Shown here: piece by piece, positions 1 through 6,319 of the stretch | Layout: the number at the start of each line of letters is the position of its first letter | How positions within the stretch are numbered: position 1 is the stretch's first letter | Assembly (NCBI GenBank): GCA_003551805.1 | Contig: PUNR01000111.1 | Coordinates: 1 to 14,391 of the forward strand | DNA: 14,391 nucleotides | Direction: 5' to 3' | From: Loktanella sp. | Lineage (GTDB): Bacteria > Pseudomonadota > Alphaproteobacteria > Rhodobacterales > Rhodobacteraceae | Position numbers and translations under genes: made by a program | Notes under the pieces: generated by a model | The model's database searches: none | What the model was told of the DNA's origin: nothing | The model's input: the letters and a program-made list of their open reading frames with translations, nothing else

Positions 1-2
1 CG

Positions 3-413
3 ATTGACTGCTTCTTCGAGACCATGAGTTCAGGGCCTATGATGGTTTCGTCAAGCACGGCGGGAACGTGGAAAAGATGCTTGGTAAAAAGCCGGGGTTT
101 TCCCGAAGGTGTCCGGTTTGGCGAAGACAAGATCGGCTGGGGCCGTCTGGCACTTTTGGGCGATGTTGTCTGGTCACCTCGCATTGGTGCCGTCTGGGAC
201 AAATCTGCAGACAACCGCAGCGAAAAGGTCGTCGGCTCGGCGCCCCGCACCGCTTGGCGCGACTTCCTAATCGAAGCGCTGGATGCCCCCGCCATCTCGG
301 CTACGACGCGGCGGAATATCCGGACTGCTGTGGCAGTTGAAAATGCCTGCCTCAGTGGTGAAATCACACACTTTGGCCACGACACGCCTGCGCTTTTCGC
401 TGACGCCAGATAA
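3..413 (+). CDS. Glycosyltransferase family 2, C-terminal part (5' end outside window)
   Basis: The reading frame is open from base 3 to a TAA at 411-413 and has no start inside the window, so this is the tail of a gene that begins to the left. The segment GFPEGV-RFGEDKIGWGRLAL followed by a VVWSPRIGAVWD stretch matches the family 2 glycosyltransferase pattern in which an acidic ED pair (the likely base region) precedes an Arg-Leu-Ala helix and a 'SPR..AVY' strand. It would transfer a nucleotide-activated sugar onto a cell-surface glycan or similar acceptor; donor and acceptor cannot be told. Just past the stop, the same frame reads another 19 codons to a TGA at 469-471, so the stop may be natural or a truncation. 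The apparent ATG at 24 is internal. The family call is fairly secure and the substrate is unknown. Confidence 0.6.
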   Translation: MDCFFETMSSGPMMVSSSTAGTWKRCLVKSRGFPEGVRFGEDKIGWGRLALLGDVVWSPRIGAVWDKSADNRSEKVVGSAPRTAWRDFLIEALDAPAISATTRRNIRTAVAVENACLSGEITHFGHDTPALFADAR

Positions 414-503
414 ATCCAGACCAGCAACAAAGGTAAGACGCTACTTGCCAAGCAGTTCGCCGCCCATGCTTGAAGATCGTCTTGGCAGGTTAAATCTGCA
501 AGA

Positions 504-528
504 GCCCGACCATCACACCGGATCGGGC
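504..528. repeat. Inverted repeat at the rarD stop, possible weak terminator
   Basis: GCCCGA at 504-509 pairs with TCGGGC at 523-528, with two further CC/GG pairs possible across one bulged A. It overlaps the rarD stop codon (513-515) and lies between two converging genes. No long T run follows on either strand, so terminator function is only a guess. Confidence 0.25.
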
Positions 529-1436
529 GCGACCATCGCGGGTGGAAGTTTGCGACGCGACTGACGGATCAGCGACACAGTATAAATCACAAGCGCCGCC
601 CAGATCATTGGAAAGGCGATCATCCGCGCTGTCCCGAACGGTTCGTCAAAGACGAAGACAGCGGTCAGGAAGATCATCGTCGGCGCGATATACTGCAGGA
701 TGCCGATCGTCGAAAGCCGCAGCAGCTTGGCCCCGGTGGCGTAGATGATCAGCGGCACCGCCGTCACCACACCTGCACACAGTAACAGCCATGTATCCTG
801 TGCCGACCCGGTCGCGAAATGGCTTTGACCGTTCATGCTTGCCCAGACAAGGATCGCCAGCGCAATCGGGGTCAAGATCAGCACTTCAAGAAAGAAACCC
901 TGCGCAGGGCCGACAGGCAGGCTCTTCTTGAAATATGCATAGAACCCCCAGCTGAACGTCAACCCCAGTGCCGCGACAGGCACCTGCCCCGCCGCGACCG
1001 TCAGCACAACGACCGCCACTGCCGCGAGCGCGATTGCGACAAGCTGCGCACCACGTGGCCGTTCGCCCAGCAATAGGGCACCGAGTGCGACGCTGAAAAG
1101 CGGGTTGATGTAATAGCCAAGTGCCGCGTCAAGCGCATGCCCCGAACCGATTGCCCAGACGTAGATCCCCCAGTTGATCGAGATCAGCGCCGCAGTCACT
1201 GCCGCCATGCCTATCGTGCGCGGGCTGGAAAGAGCGGCGCGGATATCGGCTGTGCGCCGCATCGCAAGCAGGATCACCGCGGCGATAGGAACCGACCAGA
1301 TCACCCGATGCGCGATCACCTCGGTCGGCGGCACATGGGCCAAAGCTTTCATGTAAAGCGGCAGGAACCCCCACATGACATAGGCCGTCACGGCAAGAAC
1401 TAGCCCGCGGGGGCTGTCTTCATTCATCGCCGTCAT
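513..1436 (-). CDS. rarD: RarD-type EamA/DMT-superfamily permease
   Basis: This 307-residue integral membrane protein belongs to the RarD branch of the drug/metabolite transporter superfamily. Residues 10-30 (VLAVTAYVMWGFLPLYMKAL) are the typical first helix with the WG-x-P-x-Y signature. The internal motifs SINWGIYVWAI, ALGYYINPL and a late LQYIAPT are all RarD hallmarks, and about ten hydrophobic segments form two EamA halves. The length is close to the family norm of about 300. The transported compound is not established for RarD proteins; chloramphenicol sensitivity gave the name. The ATG at 1436 is chosen because GGAG (complement of 1444-1447) lies 7 bases upstream; a second in-frame ATG at codon 4 is less well placed. 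It faces the glycosyltransferase tail-to-tail and does not obviously belong to an operon. Confidence 0.92.
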   Translation of the reverse strand: MTAMNEDSPRGLVLAVTAYVMWGFLPLYMKALAHVPPTEVIAHRVIWSVPIAAVILLAMRRTADIRAALSSPRTIGMAAVTAALISINWGIYVWAIGSGHALDAALGYYINPLFSVALGALLLGERPRGAQLVAIALAAVAVVVLTVAAGQVPVAALGLTFSWGFYAYFKKSLPVGPAQGFFLEVLILTPIALAILVWASMNGQSHFATGSAQDTWLLLCAGVVTAVPLIIYATGAKLLRLSTIGILQYIAPTMIFLTAVFVFDEPFGTARMIAFPMIWAALVIYTVSLIRQSRRKLPPAMVAPDPV

Positions 1437-1546
1437 GATTTTTCTCCGCCTGCGCTATTCGTTGCTTCCGCCAATAACTGGACGCCGCAAAACACGCCAT
1501 AGAAGAAGGCGTAAAGGATGCACTTTGGGCTCGCAGCAAACAAGAC

Positions 1547-1564
1547 GTGAAAGCCGGGTTTCAC
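1547..1564 (-). terminator. Possible intrinsic terminator after the 93-residue protein gene
   Basis: GTGAAA and TTTCAC flank a six-base GC-rich loop, beginning 26 bases past the stop of the gene at 1591-1872. On the minus strand the stem is preceded by AAAAG and followed by a moderately T-rich stretch (GTCTTGTTTG). The stem is only six pairs, so strength is uncertain. Confidence 0.4.
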
Positions 1565-1590
1565 CTTTTCACGCCATCACGGCGCTACCT

Positions 1591-1872
1591 TCAAAATCCA
1601 TCATCTTCAGGGGTGGTCCCGAGTCTTAGCAGAAACGTCGGGTCGCTCACTTCGCCGGAATTGCTATCTTCTGTGACCATGTAGGCATCAGCACCTATGC
1701 AATTCTCAGCCTTATATTCCCGTTCTGCACGGTTCTGTGCCTCTGCGGCTGTCGAATACTGCAATTCCTTATCGATCTGAAGGCCGCCACGTACCCCGCG
1801 TGCAGCCTTCTTGGCGATGTATGTCTGGCAGATATAGTGTACTTTCGTGCCGCTATCAGTTGCGTCTGTCAT
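1591..1872 (-). CDS. Small conserved-looking hypothetical protein, 93 residues
   Basis: I do not recognise a named family. The product is soluble and mildly acidic, with no signal peptide or membrane segment. Residues 11-20 (VHYICQTYIA) form a hydrophobic strand containing Cys15. Residues 40-58 (YSTAAEAQNRAEREY...C58) look like an amphipathic helix ending near a second Cys, and 63-69 read AYMVTED before an acidic, Pro-containing tail. The frame is open up to 1983, but the ATG at 1872 has GGAG (complement of 1879-1882) six bases upstream, and the extra upstream residues are Cys/Gln-rich and unconvincing, so the shorter form is taken. The pattern of a reactive-looking Cys pair and an AEAQ.RAE helix resembles small roseobacter proteins of unknown role, but that is recall only. 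It lies downstream of another small gene on the same strand. Confidence 0.65.
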   Translation of the reverse strand: MTDATDSGTKVHYICQTYIAKKAARGVRGGLQIDKELQYSTAAEAQNRAEREYKAENCIGADAYMVTEDSNSGEVSDPTFLLRLGTTPEDDGF

Positions 1873-1878
1873 TGCGCT

Positions 1879-1882
1879 CTCC
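1879..1882 (-). promoter_or_regulatory. Shine-Dalgarno site fixing the start of the 93-residue protein
   Basis: GGAG on the minus strand sits six bases before the ATG at 1872. No comparable site precedes the longer in-frame start at 1983, so it decides between the two. Confidence 0.6.
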
Positions 1883-1986
1883 AAGTCAGCGAAGTTGGTT
1901 TGATCGGCAGAAGTTGCAGGTTTCGCCCAACATTGGCCGCTTTGTTGAGCGCCGCAGTCCAAGCGGACGAAACCCGATTGCAACGC

Positions 1987-2127
1987 TTACTTTACTTTTT
2001 TTGCGCCGATAGCCAGCAATGGTTTTCCGACCAGCGAGTTTGCCGTTCCAGACACCTTCGGCTTCTCCTGCTTTGGCTTTTTAGCTTCCTTGTTGCCGCG
2101 CTTGCTGCTGTTGTTACCTTTAGCCAT
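1987..2127 (-). CDS. Very basic small protein, 46 residues, Lys-rich
   Basis: An ATG at 2127 is preceded by an excellent GAGGAG (complement of 2133-2138) at five bases spacing, so translation is likely although the product is tiny. The first half is almost entirely polar and basic (MAKGNNSSKRGNKEAKKPK), and the tail ends KKVK. I count 12 Lys and one Arg against two Glu, which suggests a nucleic-acid or ribosome contact and probable disorder. A short mid-section with Leu and Ile (about residues 32-41) is the only non-polar part. Short Lys-rich proteins of this look occur in other Alphaproteobacteria without an assigned role. The longer frame starting at 2172 has no comparable ribosome site and adds unlikely residues. 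It is followed 114 bases later by the 93-residue gene on the same strand. Confidence 0.6.
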   Translation of the reverse strand: MAKGNNSSKRGNKEAKKPKQEKPKVSGTANSLVGKPLLAIGAKKVK

Positions 2128-2283
2128 TGGAACTCCTCTCAAGTGCAGCGATCGGGCGCCGGGTTGGCACAAGTTTCACTGCGGTCCTCCGCCGATTGCC
2201 AAGGCTCGGGCGTGGCGGTTTAGATGTGTCAGGCGCACGTTGGTGTGGCCAAATTTTCTGTGACGGCGTCGCATGACTTTTTG

Positions 2284-3057
2284 CTAGATGCGCGATGCGG
2301 TTGTAATCGGGCTGCCAAACATCAAGTTGGCCGCGTTGAAGTCTTCGACAGTATCAATCTCGGTCCAGTTCAGTCCGGTGATATCAAGGACGTCAAACTC
2401 TGTGCCTTTATTGACCAACCGCGCATAGGCAGCCTCGTAATACTCTTGCAGGTTGGTATGAATTGCCATCATCTGCTCAAGTTCGGCGAACAAAATCGTG
2501 CCACTCGCAGCGCTGATTTTTTCGATACCGATGGATTCTCCCAATGCCAGCTCAGGGTCGACAGACTTGCCCACCTCAACCACCCGCATCTGGCTGTCGG
2601 TGATGACCTTCACTTCTTCATCTTCAAGCGCAATATTGCGATCAATACAAAGCACATTGGCGCGTTTGCTATCAAGAAGGCGCCGTAGGATTTCGACGTC
2701 GAACACCACATCTGCATCGAATTTCACAAAATCAGCAGTGCCGATTGCGGCGGATGCCAGCATCAAGGAATAGCCGGTATTCGTCTCACGGTAGCGGTCG
2801 TTCATGACATAAGTCACTCGGATACCGCGAAACGCCTTGTCGACAAATTGCCTGATCTCGTCCGCGCGATGGCCCAGCACGATCACGAATTGGGACACCC
2901 CGCAGCTGAGGCAATTGCGAAGCATGCGTTCGAGAATGGCGGACCCGCCAACCGACAGCAGGCTTTTGGGGCACGTGTCTGTCAGCGGGCTAAGCCGCGA
3001 CCCAATCCCAGCGGCCAGAATGACGGCGACGGGTGCGCGGTATTTTTCAAATTTCAT
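2284..3057 (-). CDS. Nucleotidyltransferase (NTP_transferase family; choline-P/phosphonate cytidylyltransferase-like)
   Basis: This 257-residue cytoplasmic enzyme would join a phospho- or phosphono-substrate to a nucleotide. Residues 12-22 (VILAAGIGSRL) are the nucleotide-binding G-x-G-x-R-L loop, followed by PKSLL at 30-34. The metal-binding KFDADVVFD lies at 112-120 and the C-terminal W-x-EID-x3-D motif at 231-239. This set is typical of LicC/PntC-like cytidylyltransferases and glucose-1-phosphate-type enzymes of similar size. The frame extends upstream to 3264, but that extension overlaps the preceding gene and looks non-coding; the ATG at 3057 has AGGA about ten bases upstream and starts right before the domain. 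It is the last gene of a three-gene operon, 37 bases after a CDP-alcohol transferase, which favours CTP as donor and a CDP/CMP-activated product. It ends in TAG. The exact substrate is inferred, not seen. Confidence 0.85.
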   Translation of the reverse strand: MKFEKYRAPVAVILAAGIGSRLSPLTDTCPKSLLSVGGSAILERMLRNCLSCGVSQFVIVLGHRADEIRQFVDKAFRGIRVTYVMNDRYRETNTGYSLMLASAAIGTADFVKFDADVVFDVEILRRLLDSKRANVLCIDRNIALEDEEVKVITDSQMRVVEVGKSVDPELALGESIGIEKISAASGTILFAELEQMMAIHTNLQEYYEAAYARLVNKGTEFDVLDITGLNWTEIDTVEDFNAANLMFGSPITTASRI

Positions 3058-3094
3058 GATAAATTGTTCCTTAAGCAAAGTGTTTCGACGAAGG

Positions 3095-3865
3095 CTATTT
3101 TTTCTGCAGGGTAACGCCCCTGTTTTCATCGATGCTCTTGCCACGGCGCCATGATCTGTAGAGCCCCCAGAAGACTTGGCTTGTCGCGAAGACCCATAGC
3201 ATCGGGACGAGTTGGTCAAAGACCAGTGCCACCGACAGCATGAAGATGAACACGCCTTCATCAAAGGCGAGAATCTTGCGTTGTTCGCGCCCGAACCATG
3301 CCAGATTTACCCGCAACCCCATCGTCGGACCCGCCGTGATTTCGACAGTATTGCGCTGCGCCATAGCGACCGGATATGCAGGGTTCCGCGCCGTCTCAAT
3401 CTCAAGGGCGATGTATTTGGAGTAGCCGCGCAATCCGTAAAAGGCGATCCCGATCAGCGCGAGAAAGACGGGCGTGACGCTGTTTGTCTGAACGTAAGCC
3501 GCATAACCTGCCGCCCCGAACCAGAGTGTGACCTGCACCTGATCTGTTATGCGGTCGTAATAGCTGCCAACGGGTGATGATACCTGTCTATAGCGCGCCA
3601 TTTGTCCGTCCATGCAGTCAAGCACATGGCTAAGATGGATCAGGATAGCCGCCGCAATGAACCACCAAGTACCGCCCACGATGATCGCCAATGTTGCCAC
3701 GACAGCCACCAGAAACGAGACCGCGGTGATCCGGTTTGGCGTGATCCATGAAACCTCGACAGCGCAATAATTGGCTAGGATACCAAGCGGTGCCGTCACG
3801 AATGACGACCACCATTCGTCATCACGGGTTTTGGTCGCCCAAAGCTGCGTCATCTTGTCGTTCAT
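3095..3865 (-). CDS. CDP-alcohol phosphatidyltransferase family membrane enzyme
   Basis: This 256-residue membrane protein carries the complete CDP-alcohol signature, D83-x2-D86-G87-x2-A90-R91-x8-G100-x3-D104-x3-D108, which binds the metals and the CDP moiety. Hydrophobic segments occur at about 50-80, 110-150 and 222-245. The enzyme transfers a phospho- (or phosphono-) head group from a CMP/CDP-linked donor to a hydroxyl acceptor, such as diacylglycerol or an inositol- or glycan-type alcohol. Its start ATGA overlaps the stop of the aminotransferase gene by four bases, so the two are probably translationally coupled. The nucleotidyltransferase that would make its activated donor lies directly downstream. 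A second Met at codon 5 is an alternative start. It ends in TAG. The family is certain and the acceptor is unknown. Confidence 0.9.
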   Translation of the reverse strand: MNDKMTQLWATKTRDDEWWSSFVTAPLGILANYCAVEVSWITPNRITAVSFLVAVVATLAIIVGGTWWFIAAAILIHLSHVLDCMDGQMARYRQVSSPVGSYYDRITDQVQVTLWFGAAGYAAYVQTNSVTPVFLALIGIAFYGLRGYSKYIALEIETARNPAYPVAMAQRNTVEITAGPTMGLRVNLAWFGREQRKILAFDEGVFIFMLSVALVFDQLVPMLWVFATSQVFWGLYRSWRRGKSIDENRGVTLQKK

Positions 3866-5106
3866 GACACCACCCGGACATGGGCTCGTTCAGGCATGGG
3901 CGCTGCAAACAGACGCTGTCCCTTGGTTCTGACCGGCGCAACTAGATCACCTGCTTCAGCCTGCAACGTCAGCAACACGTCTTTGAGGGTGGTCAGGAAG
4001 AACTGGATGTCTTCGTCTGAAAGCTCACCAATATTGCCGACCTGAAAGACGTCACCAGCAAAACATCCCTTACCTTCATAAATGATGATGGATTGGTCGC
4101 GTAAACGCGCGCGCAACGCCCGTACCGATATTGCAGCCGGCACCCGCACAGTGGTCAGAACCGAACACATATCCGCCTCATCAATCAGAAAGTCGAGGTT
4201 CAGCCTGCGCATGCCAAGCCGCAAAAGATCAGCGCGCGCCCTGATACGGGCATGGTGCTTAAGCACGCCTTCTTGCAGGATGTTCGTCAACGCTTGATCC
4301 ATGGCGAAAAACAACGGCACGGCGGGCGTGTTCGGCGTCTGGCTATGATTTTTCAAGACAGTGTAAAAGGTCGCCAGATTAAGGTAGGTCGTCTTTGCTG
4401 CGTGATGCTTGAGGCGCTTGAACTGTTTTTTGCGACCCACGACGAAGGACAGGCCGGGATATGATCCAAGCGCCTTGGAGGCGGAACTGGAGACAAAAGC
4501 AATGTTGCATTTCTCCATATCAATCACCTCTGCGCCGACAGAACTGACACCGTCAACCACGAAGAGAGCGCCATTGGCCTTGGCTATAGCGCCAATCGCG
4601 GCCAACGGGTTCAGCATGCCCGAGCAGGTCTCGTGGTGGACCATCGCCACCACGTCGATCTTGTGCGCTGCTAGATAAGCCTCAATCTGTGCCACGTCAA
4701 AAGGCTTGCCCCAAGGCATTTCGATCCGGTGGGTTTGTTTGTTATGGATCAGGGATGTCTTTAGCAACCGTTCGCCAAATTCCCCATTCGACAGGATCAG
4801 GATGGCCCCGTCGCCAACGACAGAGGACAATATCGCCTCATTGGCTGCTGTCCCCGAACCAGTGATCACTACCGCCCGATAGCGTTTCCGTTGCCTGATC
4901 TGGAAAAGCGAGATCAGTTTTTGCTCGATACCCGCAAGAAGATCATCGAAATCGGTTTCCCGATGACAGATATCTTCTTTGCAGATCGCAGCACGTAAGC
5001 TCTCGGCCACATTTACAGGGCCGGGGGTAAAAAGCAGATATTTGTCCAAAGTCGGGTCATCCTCCAACGAAAATACAATCCTTGATTGCATTTTCGGTGT
5101 GCCCAT
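3862..5106 (-). CDS. Class V PLP aminotransferase, 2-aminoethylphosphonate-pyruvate transaminase (PhnW)-like
   Basis: This 414-residue PLP enzyme resembles PhnW, which exchanges the amino group between 2-aminoethylphosphonate/phosphonoacetaldehyde and alanine/pyruvate. It shows YLLFTPGPVNV at 23-33, GSGTAANEA at 83-91, SNGEFGERL at 106-114, HHETCSGMLNP at 157-167, D185 in VVDGVSS, and the Schiff-base Lys211 in SSASKALGSYPG. Near the end, F-Q355-V-G-N-I-G-E takes the place of the PhnW/AGT F-R-I-G motif, so the substrate-anchoring Arg is Gln. The frame opens at a TTG at 5280, but the ATG at 5106 has AGGAA six bases upstream and the extension is Arg/Cys-rich, so the shorter form is chosen. It leads the operon with the CDP-alcohol transferase and the nucleotidyltransferase. 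This points to head-group synthesis rather than phosphonate breakdown, since no phosphonatase (PhnX) or PhnA/PhnY gene is present. Confidence 0.8.
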   Translation of the reverse strand: MGTPKMQSRIVFSLEDDPTLDKYLLFTPGPVNVAESLRAAICKEDICHRETDFDDLLAGIEQKLISLFQIRQRKRYRAVVITGSGTAANEAILSSVVGDGAILILSNGEFGERLLKTSLIHNKQTHRIEMPWGKPFDVAQIEAYLAAHKIDVVAMVHHETCSGMLNPLAAIGAIAKANGALFVVDGVSSVGAEVIDMEKCNIAFVSSSASKALGSYPGLSFVVGRKKQFKRLKHHAAKTTYLNLATFYTVLKNHSQTPNTPAVPLFFAMDQALTNILQEGVLKHHARIRARADLLRLGMRRLNLDFLIDEADMCSVLTTVRVPAAISVRALRARLRDQSIIIYEGKGCFAGDVFQVGNIGELSDEDIQFFLTTLKDVLLTLQAEAGDLVAPVRTKGQRLFAAPMPERAHVRVVS

Positions 5107-5112
5107 GATGGG

Positions 5113-5117
5113 TTCCT
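5113..5117 (-). promoter_or_regulatory. Shine-Dalgarno site fixing the aminotransferase start
   Basis: AGGAA on the minus strand lies six bases before the ATG at 5106. The next in-frame ATG (5091) has only a weak GGGC upstream. Confidence 0.55.
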
Positions 5118-5154
5118 GCACGCGGATCGCGCAGGTCCTTCGAGAGGGCACAAA

Positions 5155-5164
5155 TCGAATTCGA
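5155..5164. repeat. Ten-base perfect palindrome upstream of the aminotransferase operon
   Basis: TCGAATTCGA reads the same on both strands and lies about 50 bases before the aminotransferase start. That is a plausible place for an operator, although it has no recognised motif and could be chance. Confidence 0.25.
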
Positions 5165-5319
5165 AAGCGCAGCCCAAAAAGAGCCGTGGTCATGTTGTCC
5201 AGAAATTGGACGCTTAAAGCGAAACTAAGGATTGCCCGATCACCGAAGAATCTGCGGCTCAGGCATGCTTGAAACGTCAAGTCTCAGCAGCAACGTGGTT
5301 GTTCCGTATGGTCGAGTAG

Positions 5320-5339
5320 AATGCTCATTTCAAAGCATT
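5320..5339. repeat. Inverted repeat with 8-base loop
   Basis: AATGCT at 5320-5325 pairs with AGCATT at 5334-5339 across an 8-base spacer. It is one of several short dyads clustered in the divergent spacer; function unknown. Confidence 0.3.
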
Positions 5340-5354
5340 GCCAGTGGATCGTCC

Positions 5355-5371
5355 GGCAGGGCTGTGCTGCC
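5355..5371. repeat. GC-rich hairpin
   Basis: GGCAG (5355-5359) pairs with CTGCC (5367-5371) around a seven-base loop. No T run follows on the plus strand, so it is not a textbook terminator. Confidence 0.3.
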
Positions 5372-5779
5372 TGCTATCAAAAACATCCGGGAGTAATGTC
5401 AGACAAGTTCAGCTGTCACGTTTGGCAGTATAGTGGCAGTCGCACCCTGTCGTGATACGCCAGAGGATCAAGCCCTATGCCCAATACCCCGCGATAGCAA
5501 GAATTACATCAAGCTCCAAACGCTGCAGACCGCGACGCATGCCCGAATGAAGCAGGCACCAATTGCACCCAGACGCAGCATTGCCGGAAATGCAACTGAA
5601 CGCCTCAACAGGGTGATCCGTCAATTCACCAAAGCACAAGGCTGCTTGCTGCCGATAATCTGCCATCGCTTGAATGTAGGGCCTTACGGGCTAAGTGCTT
5701 GAAAGACCGACACGTTGGTGGGTTTCAACTGCGATCCGATCTGGAAGACGACGATCCCCAACATATATGAGGTAACATC

Positions 5780-6190
5780 ATGCTTGACGATTTTCCCGCC
5801 ACCGTGCTTCAGAAGATGGTAGGCAGCCTTGCCGACATGTCCTTCGAAGCAATCACGATCACCCGCAGCACCAAGGCGGACGGCCCCAAGATCATCTATG
5901 TCAACGATGCGTTCACACGCTTGACGGGCTATGCCGCGTCGGACGTAGTTGGTGAAACGCTGGATATGCTCCAAGGGTCCGACACCGATCCTGCGGTGCT
6001 AAAACGGCTCAACGAAACACTTGCGCGCGACGAAACCTTCCACGGTACGACCGTTAATTATCGCAAGGACGGCAGCCCGTTCAATATGGAATGGAAAGTG
6101 TCCTTTGCCGGATCCGATGATGGTACAGAATATTACATAGCAGTGCAGCGAGAGCGCCCCATCTTGGCAGATGGTATAGCCGCGACCTGA
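5780..6190 (+). CDS. Stand-alone PAS-domain protein, LOV-like but lacking the photoactive Cys
   Basis: A 136-residue single-domain protein that is a PAS fold and nothing else; there is no kinase, GGDEF or HTH partner domain. The order is FEAITIT strand (22-28), YVNDAFTRLTGY (40-51), VVGETLDMLQGSDTDP (56-71), NYRKDGSPF (93-101), and YYIAVQRE at 118-125. These blocks align with LOV domains, including the N-Y-R-K-D-G stretch, but the LOV signature G-x-N-C-R-F-L-Q reads G58-E-T-L61-D-M-L-Q65. Both the Cys that forms the flavin adduct and the neighbouring Asn are therefore absent. A light-driven adduct is unlikely; a sensory or dimer-partner role with another ligand is more likely. The ATG at 5780 is preceded by GAGG seven bases upstream. 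It is transcribed with the flavoprotein gene 129 bases downstream, but no shared promoter or function is shown. Confidence 0.8.
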   Translation: MLDDFPATVLQKMVGSLADMSFEAITITRSTKADGPKIIYVNDAFTRLTGYAASDVVGETLDMLQGSDTDPAVLKRLNETLARDETFHGTTVNYRKDGSPFNMEWKVSFAGSDDGTEYYIAVQRERPILADGIAAT

Positions 6191-6319
6191 GTAACCCGAC
6201 TTCGCCATTTTTACGCGAAATTGCCACCCTGTCGGTGCCATCCCGTATCCTGCCGCAAATCCGCTATACTTCCTGTCTGCCTCCGCCAGTATGGCACGAG
6301 CCCGAACCGGAGATAGCAA

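Larger units (their letters stand above)
5107..5779. other. Gene-free spacer between two divergent units, with short repeats
   Basis: About 670 bases separate the divergent aminotransferase operon and PAS gene, so it should hold both promoters. I see no convincing gene and no tRNA. It contains a 10-base palindrome TCGAATTCGA (5155-5164), a 5-pair hairpin GTCCA/TGGAC (5197-5211), AATGCT/AGCATT (5320-5339), GGCAG/CTGCC (5355-5371), two direct GGCAGT copies 11 bases apart (5424-5440), and TTGAAA/TTTCAA (5699-5728). None of these has a clear sigma-70 promoter placed around it. A decayed gene or a small RNA is possible but not shown. Confidence 0.4.

Noticed and set aside
3058..3264. N-terminal extension of the nucleotidyltransferase up to 3264
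   Set aside because: It overlaps the end of the CDP-alcohol transferase gene and reads as low-complexity Ser/Cys/Arg; the domain begins at the ATG at 3057.
5106..5280. Longer aminotransferase N-terminus starting at TTG 5280
   Set aside because: The extension is Arg/Cys/Phe-rich and unlike the family, and the ATG at 5106 has a good ribosome site.
5475..5666. Open frame of 63 codons on the minus strand in the same spacer
   Set aside because: Overlaps the previous frame, has no ribosome site and no domain.
5433..5702. Open frame of 89 codons on the plus strand in the divergent spacer
   Set aside because: GTG start without a ribosome site, Arg/Pro/Cys-rich composition and no recognisable motif; most likely chance.
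5780..6190. Functional LOV blue-light receptor
   Set aside because: The flavin-adduct Cys and the adjoining Asn are absent.
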